From assembly GCF_024195285.1 (NCBI RefSeq), contig NZ_JALHBS010000048.1:1-64000 (forward strand): a stretch of 64,000 nucleotides of DNA, given 5' to 3'. Made by a program: the position numbers and the translations under genes. Source of the stretch: Aurantimonas marianensis. GTDB taxonomy: Bacteria; Pseudomonadota; Alphaproteobacteria; Rhizobiales; Rhizobiaceae. Position 1 is the first letter of the stretch; each line of letters begins with the position of its first letter. Under the pieces are notes generated by a model. The model saw only the letters and a program-made list of their open reading frames with translations, searched no databases and was not told where the DNA came from. Of this stretch, positions 26,340-38,006 are shown in pieces.

Positions 26340-28327
26340 CAGTTCGCCCCCCCGAGCATCGTCCAGCTGACCAGCGCAGCGACGCCGATCAGCATCGCGA
26401 AGGCATAGTGATAGAGATAACCGGTCTGCAGGCGAACCACGCGATTGGTGACATCCAGGACACGCGCCGAGACCCCGTCGGGCCCAAGCCCGTCAATGAC
26501 CTTGCCGTCGCCGGTCTTCCACAGAAAACGTCCGAGCGCCTTGGCCGGGCGTACGAAAAGAAAACCGTAGAGCTCGTCGAAGTACCATTTGTTCAGGAGG
26601 AACTTGTAGAGGCCGCGGTGTCGCTCGACGACTTGGTGCGGCAGCTCGGGCGAGCGGATGTAGAAAAGCCAGGCGATCGCGAAGCCGATCGCCATCATGA
26701 CAGCCGGCAGGAAGGCGATGGCGAAGGGCACGTCGTGGAGGTCGTGGAGCACCTCGTTCTCGGGCCCCGTATACAGCGATGCGAGCCAGAACTCCTCATA
26801 GCCCTCACCGATGAACGCTCCGGCGAAGAGCAGTCCAGCAAGGAGCGCGCCGGCGGCGAGCACGAACAGCGGCACCAGCATCACCATCGGCGATTCGTGG
26901 ATGTGATGCATGACGTCGGCCGAGGCACGCGGCTTGCCGTGGAACGTCATGAAAATCAGGCGCCAGGAGTAGAAGCTGGTCAGCAAGGCGGCCATGACCG
27001 TCAGGCCCCAGCCATACGTGGCGAAGGCATTATCACCGACGAAGGCTGCCTCGATGACGGCGTCCTTGGAAAAATAGCCCGCCGTGAACGGAAAGCCGGT
27101 CAGCGCCAGCGTGCCGATCACCATCAACCAATAGGTGGCCGGGATGTGCTTCTTGAGGCCGCCCATACGGCGCATATCCTGCTCGTCGGAAACAGCGTGG
27201 ATGACGGAGCCGGCGCCGAGGAACAGCAGCGCCTTGAAGAAGGCGTGGGTGAACAAGTGGAAGATCGCCACGCTGTAGGCGCCGACGCCTAGGGCAACGA
27301 ACATGTAGCCGAGCTGCGAACAGGTCGAATAGGCGATGACCCGCTTGATGTCGTTCTGGACCAACCCGACCGTGGCGGCGAAGATCGCCGTCGTCGCGCC
27401 GATGAAGGTGACGAAGGTCAGCGCGGTGTGACTCAACTCGAACAACGGTGACATCCGGGCGACCAGGAAGACGCCGGCCGTGACCATCGTCGCGGCATGG
27501 ATCAGCGCGGAAACCGGCGTCGGACCTTCCATCGCGTCGGGCAGCCAGGTGTGGAGCCCGATCTGGGCGGATTTGCCCATGGCACCCATGAACAAGAGCA
27601 GGCAGATGACGGTGAGCGCGGCGCCCATCGACAGCGAGTAGCCGGCGAAGTCGAGGACGGCGTCGCCGAGCGCGGGAGCGGCCTGGCCCCCCTCGCCGCC
27701 CATCTGGCCGGCAATGTCGGCGGCACCGGCGAAGATGGTGTCGAGATTGAGCGAACCGAACAGCACGAAGACGCCGAAGATGCCGAGCACGAAGCCGAAA
27801 TCGCCGACGCGGTTGACGATGAAGGCCTTCATCGCCGCGGCGTTCGCCGACGGCTTCTTGTACCAGAAGCCGATCAGGAGATACGAGGCGAGACCGACGC
27901 CCTCCCAGCCGAAGAACATCTGCACGAGATTGTTCGACGTCACCAGCATCAGCATGGCGAAGGTAAACAGCGACAGATAGGCGAAGAAGCGCGGCCGATG
28001 CGGATCGTGGTGCATGTAGCCGATCGAATAGACATGCACGAGCGAGGAGACCGTGTTGACGACGACCAGCATGACCAAGGTCAGACGGTCGATCCTGAGC
28101 GACCAGGCGACGTCGAGGCCACCGGACTGCATCCATTGGAACAGCGTCAGCCGCAATGTCTCGCCCTCGCCGAGGCCGAACGAGATGAAGCCGATCCACG
28201 ACAGGACCGCCGCGACGATCAGGAAGCCGGAGGTGATATATTCGGACGCCTTGGCGCCGATCGCGTTGCCGAAGAGGCCGGCGATCAGGAAGCCGGCGAG
28301 CGGCAGGAGAACGATGGTCTGATACAC
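26339..28327 (-). CDS. nuoL: NADH-quinone oxidoreductase subunit L
   Basis: A 662-residue distal proton-pumping subunit with about 16 helices and the long lateral helix near the C-terminus. Signatures include [71 protein letters not shown] and [18 protein letters not shown]. The C-terminal [21 protein letters not shown] leads into the lateral helix. A Gly/Ala-rich insert around residue 205 ([12 protein letters not shown]) is longer than in E. coli but common in this order. Confidence 0.97.
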   Translation of the reverse strand: MYQTIVLLPLAGFLIAGLFGNAIGAKASEYITSGFLIVAAVLSWIGFISFGLGEGETLRLTLFQWMQSGGLDVAWSLRIDRLTLVMLVVVNTVSSLVHVYSIGYMHHDPHRPRFFAYLSLFTFAMLMLVTSNNLVQMFFGWEGVGLASYLLIGFWYKKPSANAAAMKAFIVNRVGDFGFVLGIFGVFVLFGSLNLDTIFAGAADIAGQMGGEGGQAAPALGDAVLDFAGYSLSMGAALTVICLLLFMGAMGKSAQIGLHTWLPDAMEGPTPVSALIHAATMVTAGVFLVARMSPLFELSHTALTFVTFIGATTAIFAATVGLVQNDIKRVIAYSTCSQLGYMFVALGVGAYSVAIFHLFTHAFFKALLFLGAGSVIHAVSDEQDMRRMGGLKKHIPATYWLMVIGTLALTGFPFTAGYFSKDAVIEAAFVGDNAFATYGWGLTVMAALLTSFYSWRLIFMTFHGKPRASADVMHHIHESPMVMLVPLFVLAAGALLAGLLFAGAFIGEGYEEFWLASLYTGPENEVLHDLHDVPFAIAFLPAVMMAIGFAIAWLFYIRSPELPHQVVERHRGLYKFLLNKWYFDELYGFLFVRPAKALGRFLWKTGDGKVIDGLGPDGVSARVLDVTNRVVRLQTGYLYHYAFAMLIGVAALVSWTMLGGAN

Positions 28328-28333
28328 GCCCGA

Positions 28334-28642
28334 TCAGCCTTTCATCGTGTTGACGTCATCGACGGCGATGGAGCCGCGATTGCGGAAGAAGACGACGAGA
28401 ATGGCGAGGCCGATCGCGGCCTCCGCCGCCGCGACGGTCAGCACGAAGAGTGCGAAGACCTGCCCGACCAGATCGTTGAGGAAGGCGGAGAAGGCCACGA
28501 AATTCAGATTGACGGCCAGAAGGATCAACTCGACGGACATCAGGATCGTGATGATGTTCTTGCGATTCATGAAGATGCCGAAGACGCCCGTGACGAACAG
28601 GATCGCCGCGACGGTAAGGTAGTGTCCGAGACCGACTTCCAT
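28334..28642 (-). CDS. nuoK: NADH-quinone oxidoreductase subunit K
   Basis: A 102-residue subunit with three membrane helices. The conserved glutamates are in [17 protein letters not shown] and [38 protein letters not shown] at 28642 is the family start and has GAGGGA nine bases upstream; three more codons in front are possible. Confidence 0.96.
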   Translation of the reverse strand: MEVGLGHYLTVAAILFVTGVFGIFMNRKNIITILMSVELILLAVNLNFVAFSAFLNDLVGQVFALFVLTVAAAEAAIGLAILVVFFRNRGSIAVDDVNTMKG

Positions 28643-28661
28643 TGCGTTCATTCCCTCGTCC

Positions 28662-29279
28662 TCAGATGCCCTTGCCGCTTTCGACCTTGCGGATTTCGAT
28701 AGCCGTCGCCGGGTTGCGCGCGACCTGTGCGGGGATCGACTGACGCCGGATTCCCTCCTTGTGGCGCAAGGTCAGAACGATCGCACCGATCATCGCGACG
28801 AACAGGATCAGGCCGGCAAGCTGGAAAAACAGGATGTAGCGGGTGTAGAGCACCGCGCCGAGCGCCTCGATGTTCGACATGACGGCCAGCGGCGGCGTCG
28901 GCATGGCCGTCGCGACGGACAGCTGCGGGTCGTAATAGTTGCCGGTAACCGCGATGATCAACTCGGCCAGCAGCACGATGCCGATAATCGCTCCGAACGG
29001 CGCGTATTGCAGCGCGCCACGCTTCAACTTGGCGAAGTCGACGTCGAGCATCATCACAACGAACAGGAAGAGCACGGCGACGGCGCCGACATAGACGACG
29101 ATCAGAATAAGCGCCAGGAACTCCGCGCCAGTCAGCAGGAACAGCCCGGCGGCGCTGACGAAGGTGAGAATCAGGAACAGCACCGAATGGACCGGATTCC
29201 TGGAGAACACGACCATCAGCGCCGCGCCGACCGCGATCAGCGCGAAGATGTAGAAGAATAGTGCCTGAAGGCCCAGCAT
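28662..29279 (-). CDS. nuoJ: NADH-quinone oxidoreductase subunit J
   Basis: A 205-residue subunit with five helices, including the π-bulge helix [24 protein letters not shown] that couples quinone reduction to proton pumping. The N-terminal half ([25 protein letters not shown]) is highly typical. The C-terminal tail after residue 165 is soluble and basic. It lies 19 bases before nuoK, and a 129-base gap with no gene separates it from nuoI. Confidence 0.96.
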   Translation of the reverse strand: MLGLQALFFYIFALIAVGAALMVVFSRNPVHSVLFLILTFVSAAGLFLLTGAEFLALILIVVYVGAVAVLFLFVVMMLDVDFAKLKRGALQYAPFGAIIGIVLLAELIIAVTGNYYDPQLSVATAMPTPPLAVMSNIEALGAVLYTRYILFFQLAGLILFVAMIGAIVLTLRHKEGIRRQSIPAQVARNPATAIEIRKVESGKGI

Positions 29280-29408
29280 CCTCGGGCTCCTTGTGATGGT
29301 ATCGGGCGCGGCCCGACGGTCCTCGCCCCTGCCCCGTCGATCTTGTCAAATCAGGCGGAGAATCGCGTCCGGTCTGGCGATCCTCCGGCCAAAAAAACCC
29401 CTGCCCGC

Positions 29409-29900
29409 TTAGCGGTAAGGCGCGTCGAGCGCAATGTTGCGAGCGATCTCCCGCTCCCAGCGGTCGCCGTTCGCCAGCAGCTTTTCCTTGTCGTAGTAAA
29501 GTTCCTCGCGGGTCTCGGTCGCAAATTCGAAATTCGGCCCTTCGACGATCGCGTCGACCGGGCAGGCTTCCTGGCAGAAACCGCAATAGATACACTTCAC
29601 CATGTCGATGTCGTAGCGCACCGTCCGGCGGGTGCCGTCATTGCGTCGCGGTCCGGCCTCGATGGTGATCGCCTGGGCCGGGCAGATCGCTTCGCAGAGC
29701 TTGCAGGCAATGCAGCGCTCCTGGCCATTGGGATAGCGCCGAAGGGCGTGCTCGCCACGAAAACGCGGGCTCTGCGGTCCCTTTTCGAACGGGTAGTTCA
29801 CCGTCGATTTCGCCGCGAAGAAATACCGCATCGACAGGCCGAAAGCCTTGATGAACTCGACGAGAAACAGCGATTTGACGGTCTGGGCGATGGCGTTCAA
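29409..29900 (-). CDS. nuoI: NADH-quinone oxidoreductase subunit I
   Basis: A 163-residue subunit with two 4Fe-4S clusters (N6a, N6b), seen as [12 protein letters not shown] and [12 protein letters not shown]. It starts with an amphipathic segment ([19 protein letters not shown]) and has the [15 protein letters not shown] lead-in of alphaproteobacterial and mitochondrial TYKY. It transfers electrons toward N2 in NuoB. It starts six bases after the small membrane-protein gene. Confidence 0.97.
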   Translation of the reverse strand: MNAIAQTVKSLFLVEFIKAFGLSMRYFFAAKSTVNYPFEKGPQSPRFRGEHALRRYPNGQERCIACKLCEAICPAQAITIEAGPRRNDGTRRTVRYDIDMVKCIYCGFCQEACPVDAIVEGPNFEFATETREELYYDKEKLLANGDRWEREIARNIALDAPYR

Positions 29901-29906
29901 GAGACT

Positions 29907-30128
29907 CTAGCCTCCCAAGTTCGAGGCGACGACCGGCCCGGCGAACCAGCCGACGACCGGGAAGAGAACGAGCTGCGAAATGCGGGCGATATTCAGTGCC
30001 GTCCCGGCTCCAAGGCGTTCGGCGGGCCGGCGCCGAGCCATGACATCGATGACATAGCCGAGAACGAAGAAGTCCGCGAGGCCGATGGCGAGGCCGAGCA
30101 CGGCACCGAGGATCGCGGGATCGGTCAT
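29907..30128 (-). CDS. Small two-helix membrane protein encoded between nuoH and nuoI
   Basis: A 73-residue protein that I do not recognise as a named family. It has two hydrophobic helices, about residues 4-29 ([20 protein letters not shown] then GYVIDVM) and 46-69 ([20 protein letters not shown] then VVAS), joined by a basic loop [12 protein letters not shown]. The ATG overlaps the nuoH stop (ATGA) and nuoI begins six bases after its own stop, so it is coupled into the complex I operon. The composition matches its neighbours. Some alphaproteobacterial nuo operons carry extra small frames (for instance in Rhodobacter capsulatus). A role as accessory subunit or assembly helper is possible but unproven. 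Confidence 0.75.
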   Translation of the reverse strand: MTDPAILGAVLGLAIGLADFFVLGYVIDVMARRRPAERLGAGTALNIARISQLVLFPVVGWFAGPVVASNLGG

Positions 30129-31180
30129 GCGGCCGCGGCGCCCCAGCCCATGAACTGTACGACGAAGGCAACGATCGCGACCATGGCGAGCGAAAGGGGC
30201 AGGAACACCTTCCAGCCAAGCCGCATCAACTGGTCATAGCGGTAACGGGGTACGAAGGCCTTGACCATCGCGAACATGAAAAAGACCAATGCGACCTTGG
30301 ACAGAAACCAGATCACGCCCGGAATCCAGGTGAACGGCACGAAATTGAACGGCGGCAGCCAGCCACCCAGGAACAGGATGGTCGTCAGGCTGCACATCAG
30401 CGTAATCGCCGCGTATTCGCCGAGCATGAACATCATGTACGGCGTCGAGCCATACTCCACCATGAAGCCGGCGACGAGCTCCGATTCGGCCTCCGGCAGG
30501 TCGAAGGGCGGCCGGTTCGTCTCGGCCAGCGCCGAAATGAAGAACACGATGAACATCGGGAACAGGCCAAGCCAGTGCCAGTCGAGGAAGGTATTCGGCA
30601 GGCCGACCATGGTTCCGACGCCGGTCTGCTGGGCCAGGACGATGTCGGTGAGATTGAGCGAACCGACGGCCAGAAGCACCGTCACGATCACGAAGCCGAT
30701 CGAGACCTCGTAGGACACCATCTGCGCGGCGGAGCGAAGCGCGCCGAGAAAGGCGTATTTCGAGTTCGACGCCCAACCGCCCATGATGACGCCATAGACT
30801 TCGAGCGACGAGATCGCGAAGACGTACAAAATACCGATGTTGATGTCGGCGATCACCCAGCCCTCGGCGACCGGCACGACGGCGAAGGTAGCGAGCGCCA
30901 GCGTTACGGCGACCAGGGGCGCCAGCAGGAACACGACCTTGTCCGCGCTGGCCGGGATCACCGGTTCCTTCAAGACGAATTTCAGCAAATCGGCGAAGGA
31001 CTGGAACAGCCCCCAGGGCCCGACGACATTGGGACCACGACGCATCTGCACCGCCGCCCAGATCTTGCGGTCCGCCAAGAGGATATAAGCGACGAGGACG
31101 AGCAGGACGACGAGAAACAGAAGACTCTGCGCCAGAATGATCAGGCCCGGCCAGACATAGAGGGAGACGAATTCAGCCAC
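30125..31180 (-). CDS. nuoH: NADH-quinone oxidoreductase subunit H
   Basis: A 351-residue, eight-helix subunit that forms much of the quinone chamber. Signatures are [45 protein letters not shown] near the N-terminus and [26 protein letters not shown]. Both contain the acidic residues thought to line the E-channel. [21 protein letters not shown] closes the protein. It starts 13 bases after nuoG. Confidence 0.97.
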   Translation of the reverse strand: MAEFVSLYVWPGLIILAQSLLFLVVLLVLVAYILLADRKIWAAVQMRRGPNVVGPWGLFQSFADLLKFVLKEPVIPASADKVVFLLAPLVAVTLALATFAVVPVAEGWVIADINIGILYVFAISSLEVYGVIMGGWASNSKYAFLGALRSAAQMVSYEVSIGFVIVTVLLAVGSLNLTDIVLAQQTGVGTMVGLPNTFLDWHWLGLFPMFIVFFISALAETNRPPFDLPEAESELVAGFMVEYGSTPYMMFMLGEYAAITLMCSLTTILFLGGWLPPFNFVPFTWIPGVIWFLSKVALVFFMFAMVKAFVPRYRYDQLMRLGWKVFLPLSLAMVAIVAFVVQFMGWGAAAA

Positions 31181-31193
31181 TGTCAGCCGTCCT

Positions 31194-33269
31194 TTACTCT
31201 GCCGCTTCGAGGTGTTCGGCCCTTGCGAGCTGCGAGCACTCGGCCATCACCTTCGATGCGCGGGCGATCGGGTTGGTCAGATAGAAATCCCCGATATTGG
31301 ACGCGAACATCCCCGCCGCCAGTGGTTTCGCTCGATCGGCCAGCCCGGTGATGACCGACGCGTCAACCGATTCGATCCGATCCGAGCGCATGAAGGCGTG
31401 CGACTGATACAGTTCACGGCGCAGGGCCGCAAGCGAATCGAAGGGCAGCGTCTCGCCGAGAACGGCTGACAGCGCCCGGATGATCGCCCAGTCCTCGCGC
31501 GCGTCGCCAGGGGGAAAAGACGCCCGGCTGCCGACCTGGGCCCTGCCCTCGACATTGACCCAGGTGCCCGACTTTTCGGTGTAGGCCGCGCCCGGCAGGA
31601 TCACGTCGGCGCGGTGCGCGCCCCGGTCGCCATGGGTGCCGATGTAGACGACGAAGGGTCCGCCCGCGATCTCGATCTCGTCGGCGCCGAGATTGAACAG
31701 AACGTCGACCTCGCCGCCGGCCATCTCGGCCGCGGTCCTGCCACCCTCGCCTGGAACGAAGCCGATGTCGAGGCCGCCCACACGTGATGCCGCCGAATGC
31801 AGCACGTTGAAGCCGTTCCAGCCATCCGTTACGGCGCCGATTTCGCGGGCCAGCGCCGCGATGGAGGCCAGCACGTCGGCCCCATTCTCGCCGACGAGTG
31901 CTCCCTGCCCGACGATGATCATCGGCCGTTCGGCGTTCTTCAAGGCGTTGAAGAAGCCTGGGTTCGCGCCCTCGAGGTCGCTCAGCGTGTCGGTGCCGGC
32001 GCCGAGATAGATGGTTTCGTAGCGCAGATCGACATTCTCGCCGATCACCCCGATCGGGAAGCCGCCCATGCGCCAACGCTTGCGGATGCGCGCGTTGAGC
32101 ACCGACGCCTCGAAGCGCGGATTGGCGCCGACGATCAACAGTGCATCGGCATTCTCGATGCCGGCAATCGTCGTGTTGAACAGGTAGGAGGCGCGGCCGT
32201 CGGCGGGATCCAGCTTCGCCCCGTCCTGCCTGCAATCGAGATTCGTCGAGCCGAGCTCGCCCATCAGACGCTTCAGCGCCCACATCTCCTCGACGGCGGC
32301 GAGATCGCCGGCGATCGCGCCCAGTCGCGCACCCTCGACGCCATCGACCTTGGCCTTGATCGCGGCAAAGGCCTCCTGCCAGCTGGCCGGACGCAGGCGG
32401 CCGTTCTCGCGTACATAGGGCTTGTCGAGCCGCTGGGTCCGCAGACCGTCCCAGACGAAGCGGGTCTTGTCGGAGATCCACTCCTCGTTGATGTCCTCAT
32501 TGATGCGCGGAAGAATCCGCATGACCTCGCGGCCGCGCGTGTCGACGCGGATCGCCGAGCCGACGGCGTCCATCACGTCGATCGTCTCGGTCTTGGTCAG
32601 TTCCCATGGCCGGGCCTGGAATGCATAAGGCCGCGAGGTCAGCGCGCCGACCGGGCAAAGATCGATGACGTTGCCCTGCAGTTCCGACGTCATCGCCTGT
32701 TCTAGGAAGGTGGTGATTTCGGCGTCCTCGCCGCGGCCGACGAGACCCAGCTCGGAAATACCCGCGACCTCGGTGGTGAAGCGGACGCAGCGCGTGCAGT
32801 GGATGCAGCGCGTCATGATCGTCTTGACCAGCGGGCCGATATATTTGTCCTCGACGGCGCGCTTGTTCTCTTGATAGCGCGACGAATCGACGCCGAAGGC
32901 CATCGCCTGGTCCTGCAGGTCGCATTCGCCGCCCTGGTCGCAGATCGGGCAGTCCAGCGGATGATTGATCAGCAGGAATTCCATCACGCCCTCGCGGGCC
33001 TTCTTGACCATCGGCGTGTTGGTGAAGACCTCCGGCAACTCGCCGTTCGGCCCCGGCCGCATATCGCGTACGCCCATGGCGCAGGAGGCGGCGGGCTTCG
33101 GCGGACCACCCTTCACCTCGACCAGGCACATGCGGCAATTGCCGGCGATCGACAGCCGCTCGTGGAAGCAAAAGCGCGGAATCTCGGCGCCCGCCTCCTC
33201 TGCCGCCTGCAGCAGCGTGTAGTGGTCCGGGACCTCGATCTCTTTGCCGTCGACTTTGAGTTTGGTCAT
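31194..33269 (-). CDS. nuoG: NADH-quinone oxidoreductase subunit G
   Basis: A 691-residue subunit of the peripheral arm. The N-terminal 2Fe-2S cluster is held by cysteines 34, 45, 48 and 63. [18 protein letters not shown] and [10 protein letters not shown]...[10 protein letters not shown] hold the two 4Fe-4S clusters N4 and N5. The rest is a molybdopterin-oxidoreductase fold without cofactor. [20 protein letters not shown] at 33269 is the family start; the frame to 33413 is not coding. It lies 13 bases after nuoF. Confidence 0.96.
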   Translation of the reverse strand: MTKLKVDGKEIEVPDHYTLLQAAEEAGAEIPRFCFHERLSIAGNCRMCLVEVKGGPPKPAASCAMGVRDMRPGPNGELPEVFTNTPMVKKAREGVMEFLLINHPLDCPICDQGGECDLQDQAMAFGVDSSRYQENKRAVEDKYIGPLVKTIMTRCIHCTRCVRFTTEVAGISELGLVGRGEDAEITTFLEQAMTSELQGNVIDLCPVGALTSRPYAFQARPWELTKTETIDVMDAVGSAIRVDTRGREVMRILPRINEDINEEWISDKTRFVWDGLRTQRLDKPYVRENGRLRPASWQEAFAAIKAKVDGVEGARLGAIAGDLAAVEEMWALKRLMGELGSTNLDCRQDGAKLDPADGRASYLFNTTIAGIENADALLIVGANPRFEASVLNARIRKRWRMGGFPIGVIGENVDLRYETIYLGAGTDTLSDLEGANPGFFNALKNAERPMIIVGQGALVGENGADVLASIAALAREIGAVTDGWNGFNVLHSAASRVGGLDIGFVPGEGGRTAAEMAGGEVDVLFNLGADEIEIAGGPFVVYIGTHGDRGAHRADVILPGAAYTEKSGTWVNVEGRAQVGSRASFPPGDAREDWAIIRALSAVLGETLPFDSLAALRRELYQSHAFMRSDRIESVDASVITGLADRAKPLAAGMFASNIGDFYLTNPIARASKVMAECSQLARAEHLEAAE

Positions 33270-33282
33270 AGACCTATCCTGC

Positions 33283-34590
33283 TTATTCCGCCGCTTCGAG
33301 CACAGGCCGGCGATCTGCGTCGGCATTGCGCGAGAACTCGTCGATCCGCCGCTCGATTTCGGCGCGGAAATGGCGCACCAGCCCCTGGATTGGCCAGGCG
33401 GCCGCATCGCCAAGCGCGCAGATCGTATGGCCCTCGACCTGCTTGGTCACGTCGAGAAGCATGTCGATCTCGCGCTTCTGGGCATTGCCGATGGCCATGC
33501 GCTCCATCACCCGCCACATCCAGCCGGTGCCCTCGCGGCAGGGTGTGCATTGGCCGCAGCTCTCGTGTTTGTAGAAATATGAGATTCGGGCGATCGCCTT
33601 CACGATGTCGGTGGAGCGATCCATGACGATGACGGCGGCGGTGCCGAGCGAGGTCTTGATGTCGCGCAACCCGTCGAAGTCCATCGGCGCGTCGATGATA
33701 TCCTCGGCCGGAACCAGCGGTACGGAGGAGCCGCCGGGGATGACCGCGAGAAGATTGTCCCAGCCGCCCTGGATGCCGCCGCAATGCTTTTCGATCAGTT
33801 CTCGGAAGGAGATGCCCATCGCCTCCTCCACCGTGCACGGACGCTCGACGTGGCCGGAGACGCAGAACAGCTTGGTGCCGGTATTGTTCTGGCGGCCAAT
33901 ACCGGCGAACCAGCCGCCGCCACGACGCAAGATCGTCGGCGCGACCGCGATCGATTCGACGTTGTTCACCGTGGTCGGGCAGCCATAGAGCCCAACATTG
34001 GCCGGGAACGGCGGCTTCAGGCGCGGCTGGCCCTTCTTGCCCTCCAGGCTTTCCAGCAGCGCGGTCTCTTCACCACAGATATAGGCACCGGCGCCGTGAT
34101 GGACGATGATGTCGTAATCCCAGCCGCACTTGTTGTCCTTGCCGAGCAGCCCGGCCTCATAGCACTCGTCGATGGCCCGCTGCAGCGCCTGCCGCTCGCG
34201 GATATATTCGCCGCGAATGTAGATGTAGCAGGTGTGCGCGCCCATCGCGAAACCGGCGATGACGCAGCCCTCGATCAGCGTGAACGGGTCGTTCCGCATG
34301 ATCTCCCGGTCCTTGCAGGTACCGGGTTCTGATTCGTCGGCGTTGATGACGAGGTAATGCGGGCGCGCACCGGGCTCCTTCGGCATGAACGACCATTTGA
34401 GTCCGGTCGGGAAGCCGGCACCACCACGTCCGCGAAGGCCCGATTCCTTCATCTCGTTGATGATCCAGTCGCGGCCCTTGCCGATGATGTCGGCCGTACC
34501 GTCGAAATGCCCGCGCTTCATCGCGGCCCGCAGGCTCTTGTCCCGCAGACCGTAGATGTTGGTGAAGATGCGGTCCCTGTCGTGAAGCAT
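33283..34590 (-). CDS. nuoF: NADH-quinone oxidoreductase subunit F
   Basis: A 435-residue subunit that binds NADH, FMN and 4Fe-4S cluster N3. The glycine-rich FMN/NADH loop is [20 protein letters not shown], followed by [15 protein letters not shown] and [19 protein letters not shown]. The N3 cysteines are in [18 protein letters not shown] and [11 protein letters not shown] short acidic tail with an [13 protein letters not shown] end is added. It accepts hydride from NADH and passes electrons to NuoE and NuoG. Confidence 0.97.
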   Translation of the reverse strand: MLHDRDRIFTNIYGLRDKSLRAAMKRGHFDGTADIIGKGRDWIINEMKESGLRGRGGAGFPTGLKWSFMPKEPGARPHYLVINADESEPGTCKDREIMRNDPFTLIEGCVIAGFAMGAHTCYIYIRGEYIRERQALQRAIDECYEAGLLGKDNKCGWDYDIIVHHGAGAYICGEETALLESLEGKKGQPRLKPPFPANVGLYGCPTTVNNVESIAVAPTILRRGGGWFAGIGRQNNTGTKLFCVSGHVERPCTVEEAMGISFRELIEKHCGGIQGGWDNLLAVIPGGSSVPLVPAEDIIDAPMDFDGLRDIKTSLGTAAVIVMDRSTDIVKAIARISYFYKHESCGQCTPCREGTGWMWRVMERMAIGNAQKREIDMLLDVTKQVEGHTICALGDAAAWPIQGLVRHFRAEIERRIDEFSRNADADRRPVLEAAE

Positions 34591-34610
34591 CTAATGTCTC
34601 CTCGTCCGCA

Positions 34611-36071
34611 TCATTCCGTGCCCTGGGACCCGGCCGCCCCACTCTGCAAGGCCCTTGCCTGGGCCGTCCAGCCGTCGCGCACGGCGCGGCCCCGAAAGTT
34701 CAGATAATCGTCGACCCAGGAAAGCTCCGCATCGCTCCATTTGGCGATTTGCCGGAAGTGAAAGACGCCGAGTTCGTTGAGCTTGGCCTCGATGACCGGA
34801 CCTATGCCCTTGATCTTTTTCAGGTCGTCCGCCGTGCCCTCCGGCTCGGTCAGAAGACCGGAGGGTTTCTCGCCGGCTTCGTCCGCTGGCCCGACGTCTC
34901 CCGCAGCGGCCGCATCCATGGGCCCGGCGTTGGTATCGGAAGTCGCACGGCGCTTGCCCTCTAGCTTCGCGGCGTCGTCTTTTCCGGAGAGGTCGACCTT
35001 CGCGTCTGTGACGCCCGGCCCTCTCGACGAATCGTTCGGAGCCAGCGCGATATCCGGGACCGTCGCCGCACGGGCTGCCGCCTCCTTCCGGCGGAGCGTG
35101 CCGCCAGCGGGCGCCGCCGCATTCGGGCTCTCAGCCGAAACCTGACCGGCTTCCGCCGCATCCCGCTCGGCTTCTCCGGTCTCGCCCTCGACCGCGCCGC
35201 CGGTGCGGCCCGCGCCTGGCCGACGGCCATTTGCGGTCAGTTTGTCGCTGACATTCTGCTCGGCCGACTGCGGCACGTTATCATCGTTCGCCTTGCCCGG
35301 CGCCGCAATCGTCGGATCGGTTTCAGGTGCCCCGGTATCCGGCCTTCCGGCTTCCGACGGCGGGGTCGTGGTGGCCGGTCCTGCGCCGGTGCCCTTGAAA
35401 GGCGTGCCCCCTTTCGGCGCCTCGGATTTGTCAGACGGCAAATCCTTGATCAGATCGTCGTAGTCGCCAGTGAGGCTGGTCAGGCCGCCGATTGGAGCCG
35501 ACAGGTGGCGTCCGTTCTGCGGTCCCGGCTCGACCTCCCCGCCGCGCCCCGCCTCGAACAGATCGATGATCTCCTCGAGCCGCTCCGGCGTCAGATCCTC
35601 ATAGGTGTCCTCGAAAACCATGACCATCGGCGCGTTGACACAGGCCCCGAGACACTCGACCTCCTCCCAGGACAGGGTGCCGGCCTCGTTGCGATGGAAG
35701 GGCTCGGGATGTATCTTCGACCGGCAAACGGCTTTCAGATCCTCCGCGCCGCGCAACATGCAAGGCGTCGTGCCGCAGACCTGGACATGCGCCCGGGTGC
35801 CGACCGGCTTCAGCTGGAACTGTGTATAGAATGTCGCGACCTCGAGCACCCGAATGAGCGGCATCGCCAGCATGTCAGCGACGTGAACGATCGCTGACTT
35901 GGTGACCCAACCCTCCTGGTCCTGCGCCCGCATCAGGAGGGGAATCACCGCCGACTGCTGACGACCCTCGGGATATTTACGAATCGTCGCCTGCGCCCAA
36001 GCCGCGTTTTCGTCGGTGAAGGCGAAGCCATCGGGCTGGACGGCATCTTCCGCGAGACGTCTGACAGACAT
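34611..36071 (-). CDS. nuoE: NADH-quinone oxidoreductase subunit E with long C-terminal extension
   Basis: A 486-residue protein, about three times the E. coli NuoE. Residues 1-180 are the thioredoxin-like subunit with the 2Fe-2S cluster N1a ([13 protein letters not shown] and [13 protein letters not shown]). Then comes a disordered, Pro/Gly/Ala/Glu-rich linker of about 220 residues. The last 80 residues ([54 protein letters not shown]) form a helix-hairpin-helix-like domain that is a known tail of rhizobial NuoE proteins. [13 protein letters not shown] at 36071 has GAGG upstream; the ten extra codons to 36101 are unlikely. The linker's role is unknown. Confidence 0.93.
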   Translation of the reverse strand: MSVRRLAEDAVQPDGFAFTDENAAWAQATIRKYPEGRQQSAVIPLLMRAQDQEGWVTKSAIVHVADMLAMPLIRVLEVATFYTQFQLKPVGTRAHVQVCGTTPCMLRGAEDLKAVCRSKIHPEPFHRNEAGTLSWEEVECLGACVNAPMVMVFEDTYEDLTPERLEEIIDLFEAGRGGEVEPGPQNGRHLSAPIGGLTSLTGDYDDLIKDLPSDKSEAPKGGTPFKGTGAGPATTTPPSEAGRPDTGAPETDPTIAAPGKANDDNVPQSAEQNVSDKLTANGRRPGAGRTGGAVEGETGEAERDAAEAGQVSAESPNAAAPAGGTLRRKEAAARAATVPDIALAPNDSSRGPGVTDAKVDLSGKDDAAKLEGKRRATSDTNAGPMDAAAAGDVGPADEAGEKPSGLLTEPEGTADDLKKIKGIGPVIEAKLNELGVFHFRQIAKWSDAELSWVDDYLNFRGRAVRDGWTAQARALQSGAAGSQGTE

Positions 36072-36197
36072 CGGACCTCGACTCTGCAACCGGTTCAACA
36101 TGCGATATTGCGGTGCGTTCTATCATACGAACGGCAAAAGGCCAGTGGCTAAGGCCGCATGATTCCGCTCTCGCTCGATTGTCGGGGCGGCGACGAT

Positions 36198-36381
36198 TCA
36201 GATGTCCAGAAGCGCCTCGACCGAAACCATGTATCCCGGCGGAGAAAGATCGATCACGGCATCGGTGCCAAGGATCAGCGTGGTGATTTCGCCCACCCCC
36301 GATTGCCGGCGATCATGAATCACGCGCTTTTCGTCACCGTCCGTAGACGATCAGATAACGCACGATGCTCGGGACCGACGC
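36198..36381 (-). pseudogene. C-terminal fragment of a Uma2-family (DUF820) protein, frameshifted
   Basis: Just after the nuoD stop the minus strand reads ASVPSIVRYLIVYG in one frame. After a one-base shift it continues DGDEKRVIHDRRQSGVGEIT and TLILGTDAVIDLSPPGYMVSVEALLDI to a TGA at 36198. This matches the end of Uma2 endonuclease-fold proteins (..S.R.YL.V......V..H.R...G..E..L....A.. L..PG..V.V..L). The N-terminal 120 residues with the catalytic acidic residues are missing, so it is dead. It fills the otherwise unusual gap of about 310 bases between nuoD and nuoE. Confidence 0.6.
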
Positions 36382-37572
36382 TCAGCGGTCGACCTCGCCG
36401 AAGACGATGTCGAGCGAGCCGAGAATAGCCGAGACATCGGCGAGCATGTGCCCCTTGCACATCACGTCCATCGCCTGGAGATGGGCGAAGCCCGGCGCCT
36501 TCAATTTGCAACGATAGGGCTTGTTGGTGCCGTCTGCGACCAGATAGACGCCGAATTCGCCCTTCGGCGCCTCGACAGCGGCATAGACTTCGCCCGCCGG
36601 CACATGGAAGCCCTCGGTGTAGAGCTTGAAATGATGGATGAGCGCTTCCATCGAGCGCTTCATCTGGCCGCGCGACGGCGGCACGACCTTGCCTTCGGCC
36701 GACGACACCGGCCCGATGCGCTCGGCGCCCGCCAGCAATTCGACGCACTGCTTCATGATCTTCACGGATTCGCGCATCTCGACCATGCGGATCAGATAGC
36801 GATCGTAGCAGTCACCGTTCTTGCCGACGGGGATGTCGAAATCCATCTCGCCGTAGCACTCGTAAGGCTGCGACTTGCGTAAATCCCAGGCCGCGCCCGA
36901 GCCGCGCACCATCACGCCGGAAAACCCGAGTGCCCAGGCATCGTCGAGGCCGATCACGCCAATATCGACATTGCGCTGCTTGAAGATGCGGTTGTCGGTC
37001 AAAAGGCCTTCGATGTCGTCGCAGACCTTCAGGAACGGATCGCACCAGGCGCCGATGTCGTCGACGAGTTGCGGCGGCAAATCCTCATGGACGCCGCCTG
37101 GCCGAAAATACGCCGCGTGCATGCGCGAACCGGAGGCGCGCTCATAGAATACCATCAGCTTCTCGCGCTCTTCGAAACCCCAGAGCGGCGGCGTCAGCGC
37201 GCCAACGTCCATGGCCTGGGTCGTCACGTTGAGAAGATGGGAGAGGATGCGGCCGATTTCGCAATAAAGCACGCGAATCAACTGCCCGCGTCGGGGCACG
37301 CCGACCTCCGCCAGCCGCTCGATGGCGAGGCAGAATGCGTGCTCCTGGTTCATCGGCGCGACGTAGTCGAGCCGATCGAAATAGGGAATCGCCTGGAGAT
37401 AGGTCTTGTGCTCGATCAGCTTCTCGGTACCGCGATGCAACAGACCGATATGCGGGTCGACGCGTTCGACGACTTCGCCGTCGAGTTCCAGCACCAGCCG
37501 CAGAACGCCGTGGGCGGCGGGATGCTGCGGCCCGAAATTGATGTTGAAGTTGCGGACGTCGATCTCGGCCAT
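36382..37572 (-). CDS. nuoD: NADH-quinone oxidoreductase subunit D
   Basis: A 396-residue 49-kDa-type subunit that forms the quinone-reduction site together with NuoB. The family signatures [58 protein letters not shown] and [19 protein letters not shown] are present. It ends with the usual DIVFGEVDR. The start follows three bases after the GFA-family gene. Confidence 0.97.
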   Translation of the reverse strand: MAEIDVRNFNINFGPQHPAAHGVLRLVLELDGEVVERVDPHIGLLHRGTEKLIEHKTYLQAIPYFDRLDYVAPMNQEHAFCLAIERLAEVGVPRRGQLIRVLYCEIGRILSHLLNVTTQAMDVGALTPPLWGFEEREKLMVFYERASGSRMHAAYFRPGGVHEDLPPQLVDDIGAWCDPFLKVCDDIEGLLTDNRIFKQRNVDIGVIGLDDAWALGFSGVMVRGSGAAWDLRKSQPYECYGEMDFDIPVGKNGDCYDRYLIRMVEMRESVKIMKQCVELLAGAERIGPVSSAEGKVVPPSRGQMKRSMEALIHHFKLYTEGFHVPAGEVYAAVEAPKGEFGVYLVADGTNKPYRCKLKAPGFAHLQAMDVMCKGHMLADVSAILGSLDIVFGEVDR

Positions 37573-37574
37573 GT

Positions 37575-38003
37575 CTAGCTATCCTGCCCGGCAGCGAAGG
37601 CTGCCACGACTTCCGGCCCGGTCATCTTACGCGTCGCATCTGCGAATCTGTAAGTCTCGGGCTTTTCGTCGATAAAGATTTCCTCGGTGAACGCGAAGCG
37701 CGATGGGTCGTCGAATCCCTGCATGGAGACGGCCGCGTGACTGCCGTCCCGCATTCGCCAGAGGAGGCTCGATCCGCAGCTTTTGCAGAATAGCCGCTCG
37801 GCCCAATCCGACGAAACATATCGACTGAACTGCGTCTCGTCCTCAAGAGTCACTTCCGTACAAGGAACGGCCATGAATACGCCGCCGCTCCACTTCTGGC
37901 ACATGCGGCAATGACAGACATCCATTTCCATTTTCTGCGGTTTTGCGGTGAACCGCGCCGCACCGCACAGACATCCGCCCTTAAGCGCCTCGCTCATGTC
38001 CAA
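37575..38003 (-). CDS. GFA/Mss4-like zinc protein inside the nuo operon
   Basis: A 142-residue protein of the GFA family (glutathione-dependent formaldehyde-activating enzyme-like, Mss4 fold). Zinc ligands are visible in [10 protein letters not shown] (C-x-C), [14 protein letters not shown] (C-x-C-x2-C) and [14 protein letters not shown] (C-x2-C). It is only three bases from both nuoC and nuoD, so it is transcribed with complex I. Nothing in the family ties it to complex I; members bind small thiols or act as uncharacterised oxidoreductase-like proteins. Whether it helps assembly, metal delivery or is simply a passenger cannot be told here. Confidence 0.85.
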   Translation of the reverse strand: MDMSEALKGGCLCGAARFTAKPQKMEMDVCHCRMCQKWSGGVFMAVPCTEVTLEDETQFSRYVSSDWAERLFCKSCGSSLLWRMRDGSHAAVSMQGFDDPSRFAFTEEIFIDEKPETYRFADATRKMTGPEVVAAFAAGQDS

Positions 38004-38006
38004 ACC

